A stretch of DNA of 64,000 nucleotides from Streptomyces eurythermus. GTDB taxonomy: Bacteria; Actinomycetota; Actinomycetes; Streptomycetales; Streptomycetaceae. The DNA is taken from positions 186,001 through 250,000 of the forward strand of contig NZ_BMSK01000009.1 in NCBI RefSeq assembly GCF_014649115.1, given 5' to 3'. This document shows positions 15,667 to 23,761 of this stretch, piece by piece. Position numbers and translations under genes: made by a program. Positions within the stretch are counted from its first letter, which is position 1; every line of letters begins with the position of its first letter. The notes beneath the pieces were generated by a model that was given only the letters and a program-made list of their open reading frames with translations, had not been told where the DNA came from and did not search any database.

Positions 15667-16440
15667 GTGAACGACCGACTGCACTCTGTGCTCGCGCAGC
15701 GCGGTGTCTCGCCCGAATCGCTCGCGGAAGTCTGCGAGGTGGACCCGAAGACGGTGAGCCGCTGGCTGGGAGGGCGTGTTCCTCACGCACGGCATCGCTT
15801 CCGCGTCGCACGTCACCTGCGCGTGGAGGAGACTTTCCTCTGGCCGGCGCCGCCTCGGCGGTCCGGCCAGGCGCGTGACGGGTCAGGCACCGGGGTGGTC
15901 GGCACCTACCAGAACCGGGCCAGCGTGCCGAGGGAGATCTGGCTCTCACTGCTGCGAGAGGCCCAGCACGAGATCAGCGTCCTCGTCTTCTCCGGTACGT
16001 TCTTCGCGCAGTCCAATCCGCACGTAGCCAAGATGCTCTCCGAGCGCGCCGCGGAGGGTGTGCGGGTACGCCTGTGCTTCGGCGACCCGGACGGTCAGGC
16101 CGTCGCGATCCGGGGCCGAGAAGAGGGCATCGGCGACACCCTGGCCGCCAAGATCCGCGCATCACTGACGTATTACCGGCCCCTGCTGGGCGAGGCCGGG
16201 TGCGCCGTACGCCTCCACGACACCACGCTCTACACGTCCATGTTCCGCTACGACGACAACCTGCTGGTCAATCCCCACATCTGGGGGCAGCCGGCCAGCG
16301 CCAACCCCCTGCTCCACCTCAAGAGGACCGAAGGCACTGGGTGGTTCGACAGTTACGCTCAGAGCTTCGACTGCGTCTGGGCCGCCGCACGGCCGTGGAC
16401 GCCCGACCATGAGAGGACCGCCGCCCATGGGCAGGACTGA
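15667..16440 (+). CDS. HTH (XRE-like) regulator with DUF5919 domain
   Basis: A 257-residue protein. An HTH of Cro/CI type occupies residues 1-55 (VSPESLAEVCEVDPKTVSRW). The rest is a DUF5919 domain with a phospholipase-D-like core: the strand ISVLVFSGTFFAQ, GVRVRLCFGDPDG and a C-terminal TSMFRYDDNLLVNPHIWG. No complete HxK motif is visible, so it is probably a sensor domain and not an active enzyme. GTG at 15667 lacks a clear ribosome site. The stop overlaps the Nudix start by 14 bp, so both are one transcript. It is the best candidate to bind the motifs in its own upstream spacer. Confidence 0.8.
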   Translation: MNDRLHSVLAQRGVSPESLAEVCEVDPKTVSRWLGGRVPHARHRFRVARHLRVEETFLWPAPPRRSGQARDGSGTGVVGTYQNRASVPREIWLSLLREAQHEISVLVFSGTFFAQSNPHVAKMLSERAAEGVRVRLCFGDPDGQAVAIRGREEGIGDTLAAKIRASLTYYRPLLGEAGCAVRLHDTTLYTSMFRYDDNLLVNPHIWGQPASANPLLHLKRTEGTGWFDSYAQSFDCVWAAARPWTPDHERTAAHGQD

Positions 16441-16894
16441 GTACTACAACGACCCGGCCGCCCCGAAGGCAAACACCCTCATCCCGGCGAGCAACCTGCT
16501 CGTCGTCGACGACACCGGCGCCATCCTCCTCCAGCGCCGCCGCGACACCGGCCAGTGGGCGCTTCCCGGCGGCGCCCAGGACATCGGCGAGACCGCGGCG
16601 GAGTGCGCGGTACGCGAGTGCCTGGAAGAGACCGGCATCATCGCCGAGATCACCGGCTTCCTCGGCGTCTACACCAACCCGCACCACATCGTCGCCTACA
16701 GCGACGGAGAGATCCGCCAGCAGTACGAGAACACCTACATCGGCCGCCCCATCGGCGGAACTCCCACGATCAACGACGAGGCCGACGGGGTGCGCTTCGT
16801 CCAGCCCGCCGACCTCGACCAGTACGACATCCACCCGAGCATGCGCCAGCAGATCGGGGACTACCTGGCCGGCACGTACCCCTACCTGGGCTGA
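16427..16894 (+). CDS. Nudix hydrolase
   Basis: A 155-residue Nudix-fold pyrophosphohydrolase. The full Nudix box GX5EX7REUXEEXGU lies at residues 49-71 (GAQDIGETAAECAVRECLEE then TGI). Nudix enzymes cut nucleoside diphosphates linked to another group (NDP-sugars, NADH, oxidised dNTPs, ADP-ribose). The substrate is not predictable here. ATG at 16427 was chosen over the ATG at 16409 because GAGAGGA stands 9 bp before it. It overlaps the DUF5919 gene by 14 bp and converges on the HD gene with a 13-bp overlap. Confidence 0.92.
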   Translation: MGRTEYYNDPAAPKANTLIPASNLLVVDDTGAILLQRRRDTGQWALPGGAQDIGETAAECAVRECLEETGIIAEITGFLGVYTNPHHIVAYSDGEIRQQYENTYIGRPIGGTPTINDEADGVRFVQPADLDQYDIHPSMRQQIGDYLAGTYPYLG

Positions 16895-17445
16895 GCCGCC
16901 AGCGCTGCCTCGATCCTCCGCACGGAAACGAGGATCTCCGGCGCCGCACGGCGGATGAACCGGCCGACCACACTGTCCGCGCCATACCGGCTGATGATCT
17001 CCGCGATCCGCTCCCGCGCACTGGTCCGGCCGCCGTCGGGCGTCGTCGTCATGTCGCAGTACACGAGAGCGTCCACCAGCAACGGCTCCTCCAGCAACGG
17101 AAACTCCGACGCCAACTCGTCCCGCAGCCCACGCTCCTCGGCCTCCAGCCGGGCAAAAGAGTGGTTCGCGACCAGGCGCACCAGCCGCTCATCGGCCCCG
17201 TGCTCGTCACGGAGGAACCTTGCCCCGTCCAGCGGGTGGAACCCGGTTATGGCCAGCCGAGGTGCGTATCCGACGTCGTGCAGGGTGGCGGCAGCGACGA
17301 GAAGATCACCGTTCTTACCGAGAAGCCGCCGGGCTTCGGTCGCGCGCTGGGCCACTCCTCGCGTGTGCGCCCACCTCCGTGGAAGCACGGCGCTGAGCTC
17401 GGATTCCGCTACCCGCGTCGCCCACTCCGTCATCAGATCGGCCAT
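16882..17445 (-). CDS. HD-domain phosphohydrolase
   Basis: A 187-residue metal-dependent phosphohydrolase. The HD pattern is His27, His56-Asp57 (LHDVGYAP), His70 (GFHPLDGARFL), His95 (VANHSF) and a late Asp (LVDALVYCDM), a complete HD set. Such proteins hydrolyse nucleotides or phosphate esters. It faces the Nudix gene, overlapping its last 13 bp, and is preceded by a hairpin that ends the helicase operon. Its closeness to CYTH, HAD, Nudix and kinase-like genes suggests a common phosphorylated metabolite. Confidence 0.88.
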   Translation of the reverse strand: MADLMTEWATRVAESELSAVLPRRWAHTRGVAQRATEARRLLGKNGDLLVAAATLHDVGYAPRLAITGFHPLDGARFLRDEHGADERLVRLVANHSFARLEAEERGLRDELASEFPLLEEPLLVDALVYCDMTTTPDGGRTSARERIAEIISRYGADSVVGRFIRRAAPEILVSVRRIEAALAAQPR

Positions 17446-17495
17446 GCCGGGCTTCCTGCCCCGAAGGGGCCCGGGCCATTCAGGCCACGCGGCTT

Positions 17496-17527
17496 GCGTC
17501 GTGCCGGTGAACCCACCGGCACGACGC
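17496..17527 (-). terminator. Terminator of the HNH-ParB-helicase operon
   Basis: GCGTCGTGCCGGT, loop GAACCC, ACCGGCACGACGC: a perfect 13-bp stem lying 20 bp downstream of the helicase stop. It also isolates the HD gene from read-through. Confidence 0.7.
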
Positions 17528-17547
17528 GGCCCGGCACCGGCCCCGCC

Positions 17548-19353
17548 TCACGCACCGCCGATGTGCCGGAGCAGCGCCTCGATGTCACCGGGCGCCAGTC
17601 CAGCCGCTACGGACGGCTCTTCCTCCAGATCGGCAAGCTGCTGAACCGTAGGGTCATCGAGGATCTTCCCCATGAATTCAAGCTTCTGGTCCAGCCGCAC
17701 CTCAACGACTTCGTCGATCGTGCCACGCGCCGCGATCACGGTGACCCGTGTTTCCGTGTCGGGTGCGAGCCCCAGGCGGTGGATCCGGTCCAGGCTCTGC
17801 AGGTAGCGGCCGGCCATGAAGTCCCGGTCCACGTACACAGCGTCGTGGCACACGTGATGAAGGCTGATTCCCTCTCCCAGGGTCGCCGGGTTGGAGATCA
17901 GCACCATGCAGCTGGGATCCTCACGGAAACGGCGCAGCTGCTCCTCCCGGTCGGGTGTGCCCCCGTGCACCACAGCCGGGCTGTACTTCTCGAGCATCTG
18001 GGCCAAAGTGGTCAGGCTGCGCACGAAGGTCGTCCACACCAGGGTCTTGCGGCCCTGTGCGGCATTCTCGGCGATGATCGCCAAGGCTTCCTTGTACTTG
18101 GGGGACAGCTCGTAGTCCGGCAGGTTCTGCATCAGCGAATACAGGGAACTGCCGGCCGGGATCTCCAGCGGAGGCAGCTGGTAGGCGAGCGGCTCGTGCC
18201 TGGTGGCGCCTTCCAGCAGCAGGGCCGGGCTGGTCGCCGCCATCAGCAGGCGCAGCGCTGTCTTGCCGAGCGCGCTGAGGTCGTCGCGTGCGGTTCCGTT
18301 GGACATGCCGCCCACCAGAGAGCTGTAGATCTCGGCGTGCAGGGCCGGCATCTCGACGTAACGCATCCGCAGGGTCATCGGCGGGAGACCGAGTTCCTGC
18401 TTAGTCGTCCGGGTGAACAGCGGCCGCAGGACCGTACTCGCGTAGGCGAGGTCTCCCCCCGCTACCGCCCTGGTGACCGCCCGCTGACCGTGGCCCGGCC
18501 AGACGAAGCCCATGAGGTTCTCCAGGTCCTTGGCGCCGTTCGGAGCGGGCGTTCCAGTCAGGATGAGACGGCGTTCGGCGAGCGGTCCTAGCGCCATGCA
18601 CGCGGCGCCGTAGGTGCCGCGTGCACCGAGCTTCATCCGGTGGGCCTCGTCGAGGATGATCATCGAGGGGGCGGCCTTGAGCCAGTTCGCCAGGAGCGGG
18701 AGCGAGCGGTCCAGCCGCTCATAGTTGACGATGAGCACCTCGGCCCACTCATCCAGCGAGCCGTCGAGGACGTGGGTGCGCAGCGGGTAGTTGAAGCAGA
18801 CGGCGGTCTCATAACGCCAGGACTCGTACGCCGACTTGGGGCAGACGACCAACAGCCTGCTAGCGGCGCCCCGTGCCCGCTGAGCGGCGTAGACCGCGAG
18901 TGCCACACGCGTCTTGCCGGCACCGGGCACGCTGAAGTTCGCACCGTGTCCGAGCGAGAGCAGCTTGGCGACATCCCGGCGCTGGAAGGTGTTGAGGTCT
19001 TCCTTCCAGGTGTCTCCGAGCATGCTCAGTACGTCGTCGGCGGCAACCTCCGCAGGTGCCGAGGAGCCGGCCAGCCGCTCTTCGACCAGCCTGGAGTCCT
19101 GGACCACTCCGGACACGAGGTTCCGGAGCTCCGGGGCCCAGTCGACACCGGCCGGGTGAGGCCAGTTGCTGAGAAGCGCCAGGTTCACCAGCAGTTCGTC
19201 CAGAGCCACCGACGCGGAGAGGGGGCCCAGCTGGCCACCGGTACGGAACCGGCCGGCCAGCTGGACGAGGTCCTGCCGGTACTGCTCAGTGGTCCGCAGG
19301 ACCACACGGGTGCGCGAGTCGTCGAACCCGAGGTGCAGGGACGTTTCCGTCAC
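17548..19353 (-). CDS. SNF2-type DEAD/DEAH helicase
   Basis: A 601-residue superfamily 2 helicase/translocase. The first 120 residues are family-specific. Walker A is SVPGAGKT (141-148), DEAH is at 235-238 (MIILDEAHRMK), motif III is LILTGTPAPNG, and the C-terminal lobe has VVHGGTPDREEQLRRF, NPATLGEGISLHHV and the arginine-finger motif QSLDRIHRLG. This SWI2/SNF2-like arrangement is found in DNA translocases of several defence systems. The start codon overlaps the ParB-like stop (ATGA, 19350-19353), so the two are translationally coupled. No nuclease domain is fused to it; cleavage may come from the HNH-like partner (inference). Confidence 0.92.
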   Translation of the reverse strand: MTETSLHLGFDDSRTRVVLRTTEQYRQDLVQLAGRFRTGGQLGPLSASVALDELLVNLALLSNWPHPAGVDWAPELRNLVSGVVQDSRLVEERLAGSSAPAEVAADDVLSMLGDTWKEDLNTFQRRDVAKLLSLGHGANFSVPGAGKTRVALAVYAAQRARGAASRLLVVCPKSAYESWRYETAVCFNYPLRTHVLDGSLDEWAEVLIVNYERLDRSLPLLANWLKAAPSMIILDEAHRMKLGARGTYGAACMALGPLAERRLILTGTPAPNGAKDLENLMGFVWPGHGQRAVTRAVAGGDLAYASTVLRPLFTRTTKQELGLPPMTLRMRYVEMPALHAEIYSSLVGGMSNGTARDDLSALGKTALRLLMAATSPALLLEGATRHEPLAYQLPPLEIPAGSSLYSLMQNLPDYELSPKYKEALAIIAENAAQGRKTLVWTTFVRSLTTLAQMLEKYSPAVVHGGTPDREEQLRRFREDPSCMVLISNPATLGEGISLHHVCHDAVYVDRDFMAGRYLQSLDRIHRLGLAPDTETRVTVIAARGTIDEVVEVRLDQKLEFMGKILDDPTVQQLADLEEEPSVAAGLAPGDIEALLRHIGGA

Positions 19354-20783
19354 TGGGTGCCCTCCGCGGTGGCGGCTGCCAGGAGCCAGGAGACACCGTC
19401 ACCGGGGTTCGGGATCCCGCGCCCGGCCTGCTGGGCGAGCTTGCGCAGGCTGCCCCGGAGCTTGAGTACGGCCTCGTCGAAGGCCTCCTCGTCCAGGCTG
19501 TTCGAGGTACGGGCCTGAACCAGCTCGATGACGCACTGATCGATGTTGACGCAGGCGTCCGCGAGCCGGGCCGGCGCGAGCTGCTTGCGCTTGCGGAGCC
19601 GGGCGTCACGGCCAGCGTTCTCGATCGCCCGGTCAAAGGCTTCCTTGGCCTGGTCGAGAAGGGCCTGCGCCGAGGCCTTTTCGCTGTCCGGCAGCCCTGC
19701 GGTCGTATCGCGGACGGTAGCTGCCGCCCGGAGGATACGGTCGTTCAACGCGCGGGCCGCCGATACGGCCGACGTGGCCGCCGGCACTTCCAGGTCCAGC
19801 CCGGGGATGGACACCGACGCGGGCTGGGCAGTGGACCCGCTGTCAGCCAGCTCAGCCGGCAGTACCTCCTCCAGATATCCCTCCTTCAGGAACGCCTCGT
19901 CGATGTGACGCAGGTCCGTCTTCGAGAAGTTCAGCAGGATCGCGGCCAGGCGCCGCTCCTTCACGATTTCGGCCTGGTCCCGGTCCAGGTTCTCCAACTT
20001 GGCGTAGAGGCGCTGGAGTTCCTTGAGGCGTTCCTGTGCGCCCTCCCAGTCGACCAGCCGCAGCGCGACTCCTCCGCCGCTCGCGCTGCGGTCGTTCAGC
20101 TCCTTGATCGTGCTGAGGATCCACCGCTCCTGGTGGTACGTCGCGGTCCGGATCCGGAATTCCTTGGCGATCTGCTCGGGCGTCCGGCCCATCGCCGCCT
20201 GCTCTTCCATGGCGATCAGCCGGTTGATGTACGAGTAGTCACGCCGCTGGTCCTGACGGAGCTGGAGCGCCAGCTCCACTGCGTCGATGTCGGCCTGCGT
20301 GAAGGACGACGGGAGTACACCCACCCTCATCGACTGCTTGCCCAGCTCCCGCAGGGCGACGGCACGCGTGTTGCCGTTCACCAGGACACCGTGGTGGGTG
20401 ACCAGCCCCGGCTCGTTCTGGCCGAACTTGTCCAGGTCCTCCTTCAGCTTGTCGAAGTCGGGATCCCGCAGGTCCGGGTCGGAAGGCTTGGCCTGGAGCA
20501 GGCTGCGCAGGTAGTCCTGGCCGGCCTCTCCGAAGGGGTCCTTGTCGAGATTCCGGTCCTGGTCCGGCTTGTGGGTGCGCTGGGCGCGGATCCGGTGCGT
20601 ACCCGGGTTGAGGTAGAGGTCGTTCAACGGGAGGTCGATGACGTCGACATGGATCTGCTGCCCGTTCCAGTCAACCGTAACGGTTTCCCGGGTACCTCCA
20701 GCGGCCCTCACCTCCTCCAGCCTCTTCCTGATCAGCTCACTGACCGTCTCCGCGCGCGGCGGCGGCGGGAACTCCCGCACCAT
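19350..20783 (-). CDS. ParB/Srx-fold domain protein
   Basis: A 477-residue protein. Residues 35-160 look like a ParB N-terminal domain: VDVIDLPLNDLYLNPGTHRI, then NEPGLVTHHGVLVNGNTRAVALREL, matching the ParB P...VxxGxxR..A pattern with Arg140. A ParB-like HTH follows (TPEQIAKEFRIRTATYHQER, 215-235), then a long helical C-terminal half with Lys/Arg clusters. ParB-fold proteins bind CTP, and some act as nucleases; which applies is unknown. There is no ParA beside it, so a partition role is unlikely. It sits between an HNH-like gene (56-bp gap) and the SNF2 helicase (4-bp overlap). A GGGGAAGGA site precedes its ATG. Confidence 0.82.
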   Translation of the reverse strand: MVREFPPPPRAETVSELIRKRLEEVRAAGGTRETVTVDWNGQQIHVDVIDLPLNDLYLNPGTHRIRAQRTHKPDQDRNLDKDPFGEAGQDYLRSLLQAKPSDPDLRDPDFDKLKEDLDKFGQNEPGLVTHHGVLVNGNTRAVALRELGKQSMRVGVLPSSFTQADIDAVELALQLRQDQRRDYSYINRLIAMEEQAAMGRTPEQIAKEFRIRTATYHQERWILSTIKELNDRSASGGGVALRLVDWEGAQERLKELQRLYAKLENLDRDQAEIVKERRLAAILLNFSKTDLRHIDEAFLKEGYLEEVLPAELADSGSTAQPASVSIPGLDLEVPAATSAVSAARALNDRILRAAATVRDTTAGLPDSEKASAQALLDQAKEAFDRAIENAGRDARLRKRKQLAPARLADACVNIDQCVIELVQARTSNSLDEEAFDEAVLKLRGSLRKLAQQAGRGIPNPGDGVSWLLAAATAEGTQ

Positions 20784-20839
20784 GTCCTTCCCCGTCCCTT
20801 CTGTTGCCGGTCCTGTCAGCTTGCGTTGCCGGTCCTGGA

Positions 20840-21538
20840 TCAGTCGGCCAGGTCACCGATGGCCTGCGCGACGGCGGCGCGCGACTCCTGGGGCAGCGTC
20901 CGGTAGATGCCCCAGATCTTCTCAATCGGGCTGAACGAACGCTGGTCGGCGTCGATCCACTTCGCGAAGAGGCGCCGCTCCACCGACGAGAGATTCTCCA
21001 CGAGGTCCAGCAGCGCCCCGAGGTCAACCTCACGGTCCGCCCCGCCGCCGGTCCCGCACTTCTTGCACTCGGTCACGAGCTGGTAGTCGGCGGTTCCGTC
21101 AGACCGGAGCACCTTACGCCGGGAGACGTTGAGCTTGGCGAGCTCGATTCCGCCGTCCTCATAGGCTTCGCCGGCACCGATACCGCACGACCGGCACAGG
21201 TGGTTGTCGTCCTGCAGAACCTTGGCGCGCTGGGCGGCGGTCAGGCTGGACTTGTGCTTCGGCGCCTTGGACGCGCCAGGAATCCAGACATCGGCGCCCC
21301 GGGTCACAAACCGCTGTTCCTGCTGAAGCAGGGAGGGGTCGTCGCGGCTCGTGTCGATGCGCCAGCCGTGGTCACGCAGGTCGCGCAGCCTGCGGTCGAT
21401 CTGCGCGACGTCCGGAAACGCCTCGCGCAGCTGGGCCTTGGTGAAGATGTTGCCCTCCCCCACGACGGAGACCAGCCACAGCGCTGCCCGGACCATGCTG
21501 CCGAACTTCTTGTCCTGGTAGGACGGAATTTCTCCCAT
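20840..21538 (-). CDS. HNH-like zinc-ribbon protein with winged helix
   Basis: A 232-residue protein. Residues 20-85 look like a winged helix (IFTKAQLREAFPDVAQIDRR). The 110-170 region has the two CxxC pairs of an HNH zinc ribbon (LCRSCG and TECKKCG) around a beta-hairpin. Where active HNH enzymes have DH(I/V), this protein reads ELAKLNVSRR, so the catalytic His is not evident. It may bind DNA without cutting, or use other residues. The ATG at 21538 has GGAGG at 5-bp spacing; upstream ATGs at 21559 and 21619 lack one. It heads the operon with ParB-like and helicase genes. Confidence 0.75.
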   Translation of the reverse strand: MGEIPSYQDKKFGSMVRAALWLVSVVGEGNIFTKAQLREAFPDVAQIDRRLRDLRDHGWRIDTSRDDPSLLQQEQRFVTRGADVWIPGASKAPKHKSSLTAAQRAKVLQDDNHLCRSCGIGAGEAYEDGGIELAKLNVSRRKVLRSDGTADYQLVTECKKCGTGGGADREVDLGALLDLVENLSSVERRLFAKWIDADQRSFSPIEKIWGIYRTLPQESRAAVAQAIGDLAD

Positions 21539-21883
21539 TAAAGCCTCCGTGAACTCCATGCCAACGGCACGCCTTTTATTCCGAAGAGTGCTGTGACTGC
21601 GACTGACAGTGCACGCCACACGGTCTCCGCGCTCCCCCCGCTCCTCAGCGGCTCATTCAGCTCACACCACAACAGCACGGAAGTCCAGCCTCTTTCCAAC
21701 TTGCGCCGGGTAAGCATTTTTTGCGGGCTGGACTTGCTCGCTGCGAGCAAGTCCAGCCCGCAAAAAAGTGGCAGGAAAGGCTGGTGCAGAAGGCCTTAGC
21801 TGGGGGCACAATTGCCCAGTCTGAGACCAGGCTTGAGGTGCAGTCACTGGCCGCGCCCAGGCGTTCCAGGGAGGGGTATTCGC
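21539..21883. other. 345-bp divergent spacer left of the coiled-coil HTH gene
   Basis: No credible gene lies here. It must hold the promoters of the minus-strand HNH operon and the plus-strand HTH gene. Its most obvious content is the hairpin at 21717-21767. An extra copy of AAGTCCAGCC, part of the hairpin arm, occurs at 21681-21690. Base composition is notably more AT-rich than flanking genes. Confidence 0.6.
21717..21767. terminator. Perfect 24-bp inverted repeat with T/A-tracts (bidirectional terminator-like)
   Basis: The left arm begins TTTTTTGCGGGCTGGACTTG (21717) and runs to 21740. CTG forms a 3-nt loop, and 21744-21767 is the exact complement, ending CAGCCCGCAAAAAA. In either direction the RNA would be a strong GC stem followed by six U, the form of an intrinsic terminator. 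It is odd that it lies between divergent genes. It could insulate two cassettes, act as an attenuator, or be the scar of a lost gene. Confidence 0.7.
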
Positions 21884-22888
21884 ATGTCATCAGCTGGACA
21901 CAGTCCGGTCAGGGGCGGCTGGCTGGATCCTCGCAAGCCGTTCAAGGACGGCGTACGCCCCAGGAAGCGTCAGCTCGGCCTGGCGCTGCGGGCCTTGTGT
22001 CGCCTACTGCATTTGGATGAACCGGCGGAAACGGGAAGAAGGCCCCTCAAGCAGGCAGAGGCAGCAAACCGACTAGGCTGCGCCGCTGATGAGCTGTCGC
22101 GGTATCTGAACGACACCCGGATTCCCTCGCAGGATTTCCTGGAACGCCTGCACAAGGAAGCTGGCGCCGACGCCGCCGCCAGCGGTCAGGACGTCGGTAT
22201 CACCCTCGAAGCGCTGCTAAGTCTCCGCACCAGCGCCCTGGCGGAACAGCAAGGGTGCGAGCACTGCCAGGAGATGAGCGGACGAATCGATTCGCTCATC
22301 CAGCAGCTGAACGCACCCTGCCCACAGTGCGCGGCGCACGAGCGGCAGCAGGAAGCGCGTCGGAGGCAGCGGAAAAAGCTCGCCGCCCGGTTGCGGTCCG
22401 CGAGCAGGGAGCAGACAAGACTGCGGCTGGAACGGGCCGAGCTGAAGGTAGCCGTGGCCGATTTGAAGGCCGAGCTGACTGAAAAGCTAGCCGTTGAAGC
22501 CGGCCTGCGAGAACGTCTGGCGGCGGCACAGGGCACCGGGGGTCAGCTGCCGGTCCCCCGTCAGCCGGGGGACCGGCAGCTGAGCGCGAGAGACGTGTCG
22601 GCGGCACGGCAGCTGGTTGCGCAGGCCGAAGAACTGGACGGATCCGGCCGGGAAGACCTCGCATTCACCCTGCTCCGACAGGGCACAACCGAGTTGCTGA
22701 CCCCGGCCGAGACCGCGCTGGTCTTCGTGGAACTGAGGCATCGGCAGCGTGACCGGCTGGCCAACGACCTGATCCACGTATACGGACGGGACCAGGAGAA
22801 GCAGGATGTGATGGCGGTAGCCCTGGAGTTGCATGAGGCAGGTGCGCCAGATGACGCCGGCGCTGTACTGCGAGCGGCGCTCGGGTAA
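21884..22888 (+). CDS. HTH plus coiled-coil protein, function unknown
   Basis: A 334-residue cytoplasmic protein. Residues 25-85 resemble an HTH used by Streptomyces regulators (KQAEAANRLGCAADELSRYL). Two CxxC pairs (CEHC, CPQC) at 125-147 suggest a zinc site. Residues 150-225 form a strongly charged coiled coil (RQRKKLAARLRSASREQTRL). The C-terminal 100 residues are helical (REDLAFTLLRQGTTELLTPA, HVYGRDQEKQDVMAVALELH). I recall the same C-terminal pattern in many Streptomyces proteins of unknown role. The start at 21884 follows GGGAGGGG. It converges on the ATPase gene with a 23-bp gap. Confidence 0.7.
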   Translation: MSSAGHSPVRGGWLDPRKPFKDGVRPRKRQLGLALRALCRLLHLDEPAETGRRPLKQAEAANRLGCAADELSRYLNDTRIPSQDFLERLHKEAGADAAASGQDVGITLEALLSLRTSALAEQQGCEHCQEMSGRIDSLIQQLNAPCPQCAAHERQQEARRRQRKKLAARLRSASREQTRLRLERAELKVAVADLKAELTEKLAVEAGLRERLAAAQGTGGQLPVPRQPGDRQLSARDVSAARQLVAQAEELDGSGREDLAFTLLRQGTTELLTPAETALVFVELRHRQRDRLANDLIHVYGRDQEKQDVMAVALELHEAGAPDDAGAVLRAALG

Positions 22889-22911
22889 CGCGCCGGCACT
22901 GCCCCCGTCCG

Positions 22912-23544
22912 TCAGGCGGCGTCCGCCTCGCGCTCGTAGTGCATCTGGGCACGGTCAAGAAAGTCATCCGGGTCATGCCCGCGGGCAGCGGTCCAGTGGA
23001 GCAGGTCGGCGATCAACTCGACTGCGGACTCATCAAGGCTGGCTTCGCGGCTACGCCCTTGCCGTCTTGGAGCGTCCTCGGTGCTTTGATACCTCTCCAG
23101 TACCTGGGCAGCCCGCTCAATCCGACGGCAGTCCATGCCCAAGCCGAGCGGGATCTCACACCAGACCGCCTTGCCGACGGCGGTCAGAATCACGCCCCAG
23201 TCAGCGGCCAGGCCAGCCACGAGGTGCAGGCCCCGGCCGCACTCGTCGTCGCATTCCGCCTTCTTGGCGGATGGAAGGGCGGGGCTCCTGTCGTGGACCT
23301 CCATCCGTAGCCGGTCGCTCTTCCATTCCAGCACCAACGTGGCCGCCGCGCCGTCACCTACGTGCTTGACGACATTTGTCGCCAGCTCGGTGACGATCAC
23401 TTCGGCCTCGTCGGCTACTGCCGGCATCCCCCACCTCGCCAGCTGCCTGGCGGCCGTGTGCCGCAGCATGCCTACCTCAACTGCCGCCGCTTTGAAGGGC
23501 AAGACGCAGCGCAGCCGGCCATCGGTCGTTCCGGAGATGGGCAT
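22912..23544 (-). CDS. Anti-sigma-factor-type ATP-binding (HATPase) protein
   Basis: A 210-residue protein with a GHKL ATPase domain of the RsbW/SpoIIAB type. The N-box is VTELATNVVKHVGDG, the G1 box is LRMEVHDRSPALPS, and the G2 region is GRGLHLVAGLAADWGV. The C-terminal 70 residues are an extension with ERAAQVLERYQ and AVELIADLLHWTAARGH helices. These small kinases occur in large numbers in Streptomyces near Scr1/DUF397 regulators (the abaA/whiJ-type clusters). The start MPISGTTDG has GGAGGG upstream. It is divergent from the Scr1-type gene at 23762. Confidence 0.85.
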   Translation of the reverse strand: MPISGTTDGRLRCVLPFKAAAVEVGMLRHTAARQLARWGMPAVADEAEVIVTELATNVVKHVGDGAAATLVLEWKSDRLRMEVHDRSPALPSAKKAECDDECGRGLHLVAGLAADWGVILTAVGKAVWCEIPLGLGMDCRRIERAAQVLERYQSTEDAPRRQGRSREASLDESAVELIADLLHWTAARGHDPDDFLDRAQMHYEREADAA

Positions 23545-23761
23545 GACCACCCTCCCTCCCAGGCCACGCACATGCCCGCGCCTGCCGTATCCGAACGGCT
23601 GCAGTGCGTAGCGGTCTGGGCTTGAGCATGGCATAGGAGAACTCTCATCGTGCAACTTCTCACGGGCCTCGATCGAGTGAATCCGGTGGTGAGGCCGGTT
23701 CGGCGCTCCCTAGCCTGAGGGATCTCCGGGCCGCGCACCCGGCCCACGGTGAAGGAGCCGA

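Noticed and set aside
19350..20783. Chromosome or plasmid partition ParB
   Set aside because: There is no ParA partner or parS-like repeats, and the gene is coupled to a helicase.
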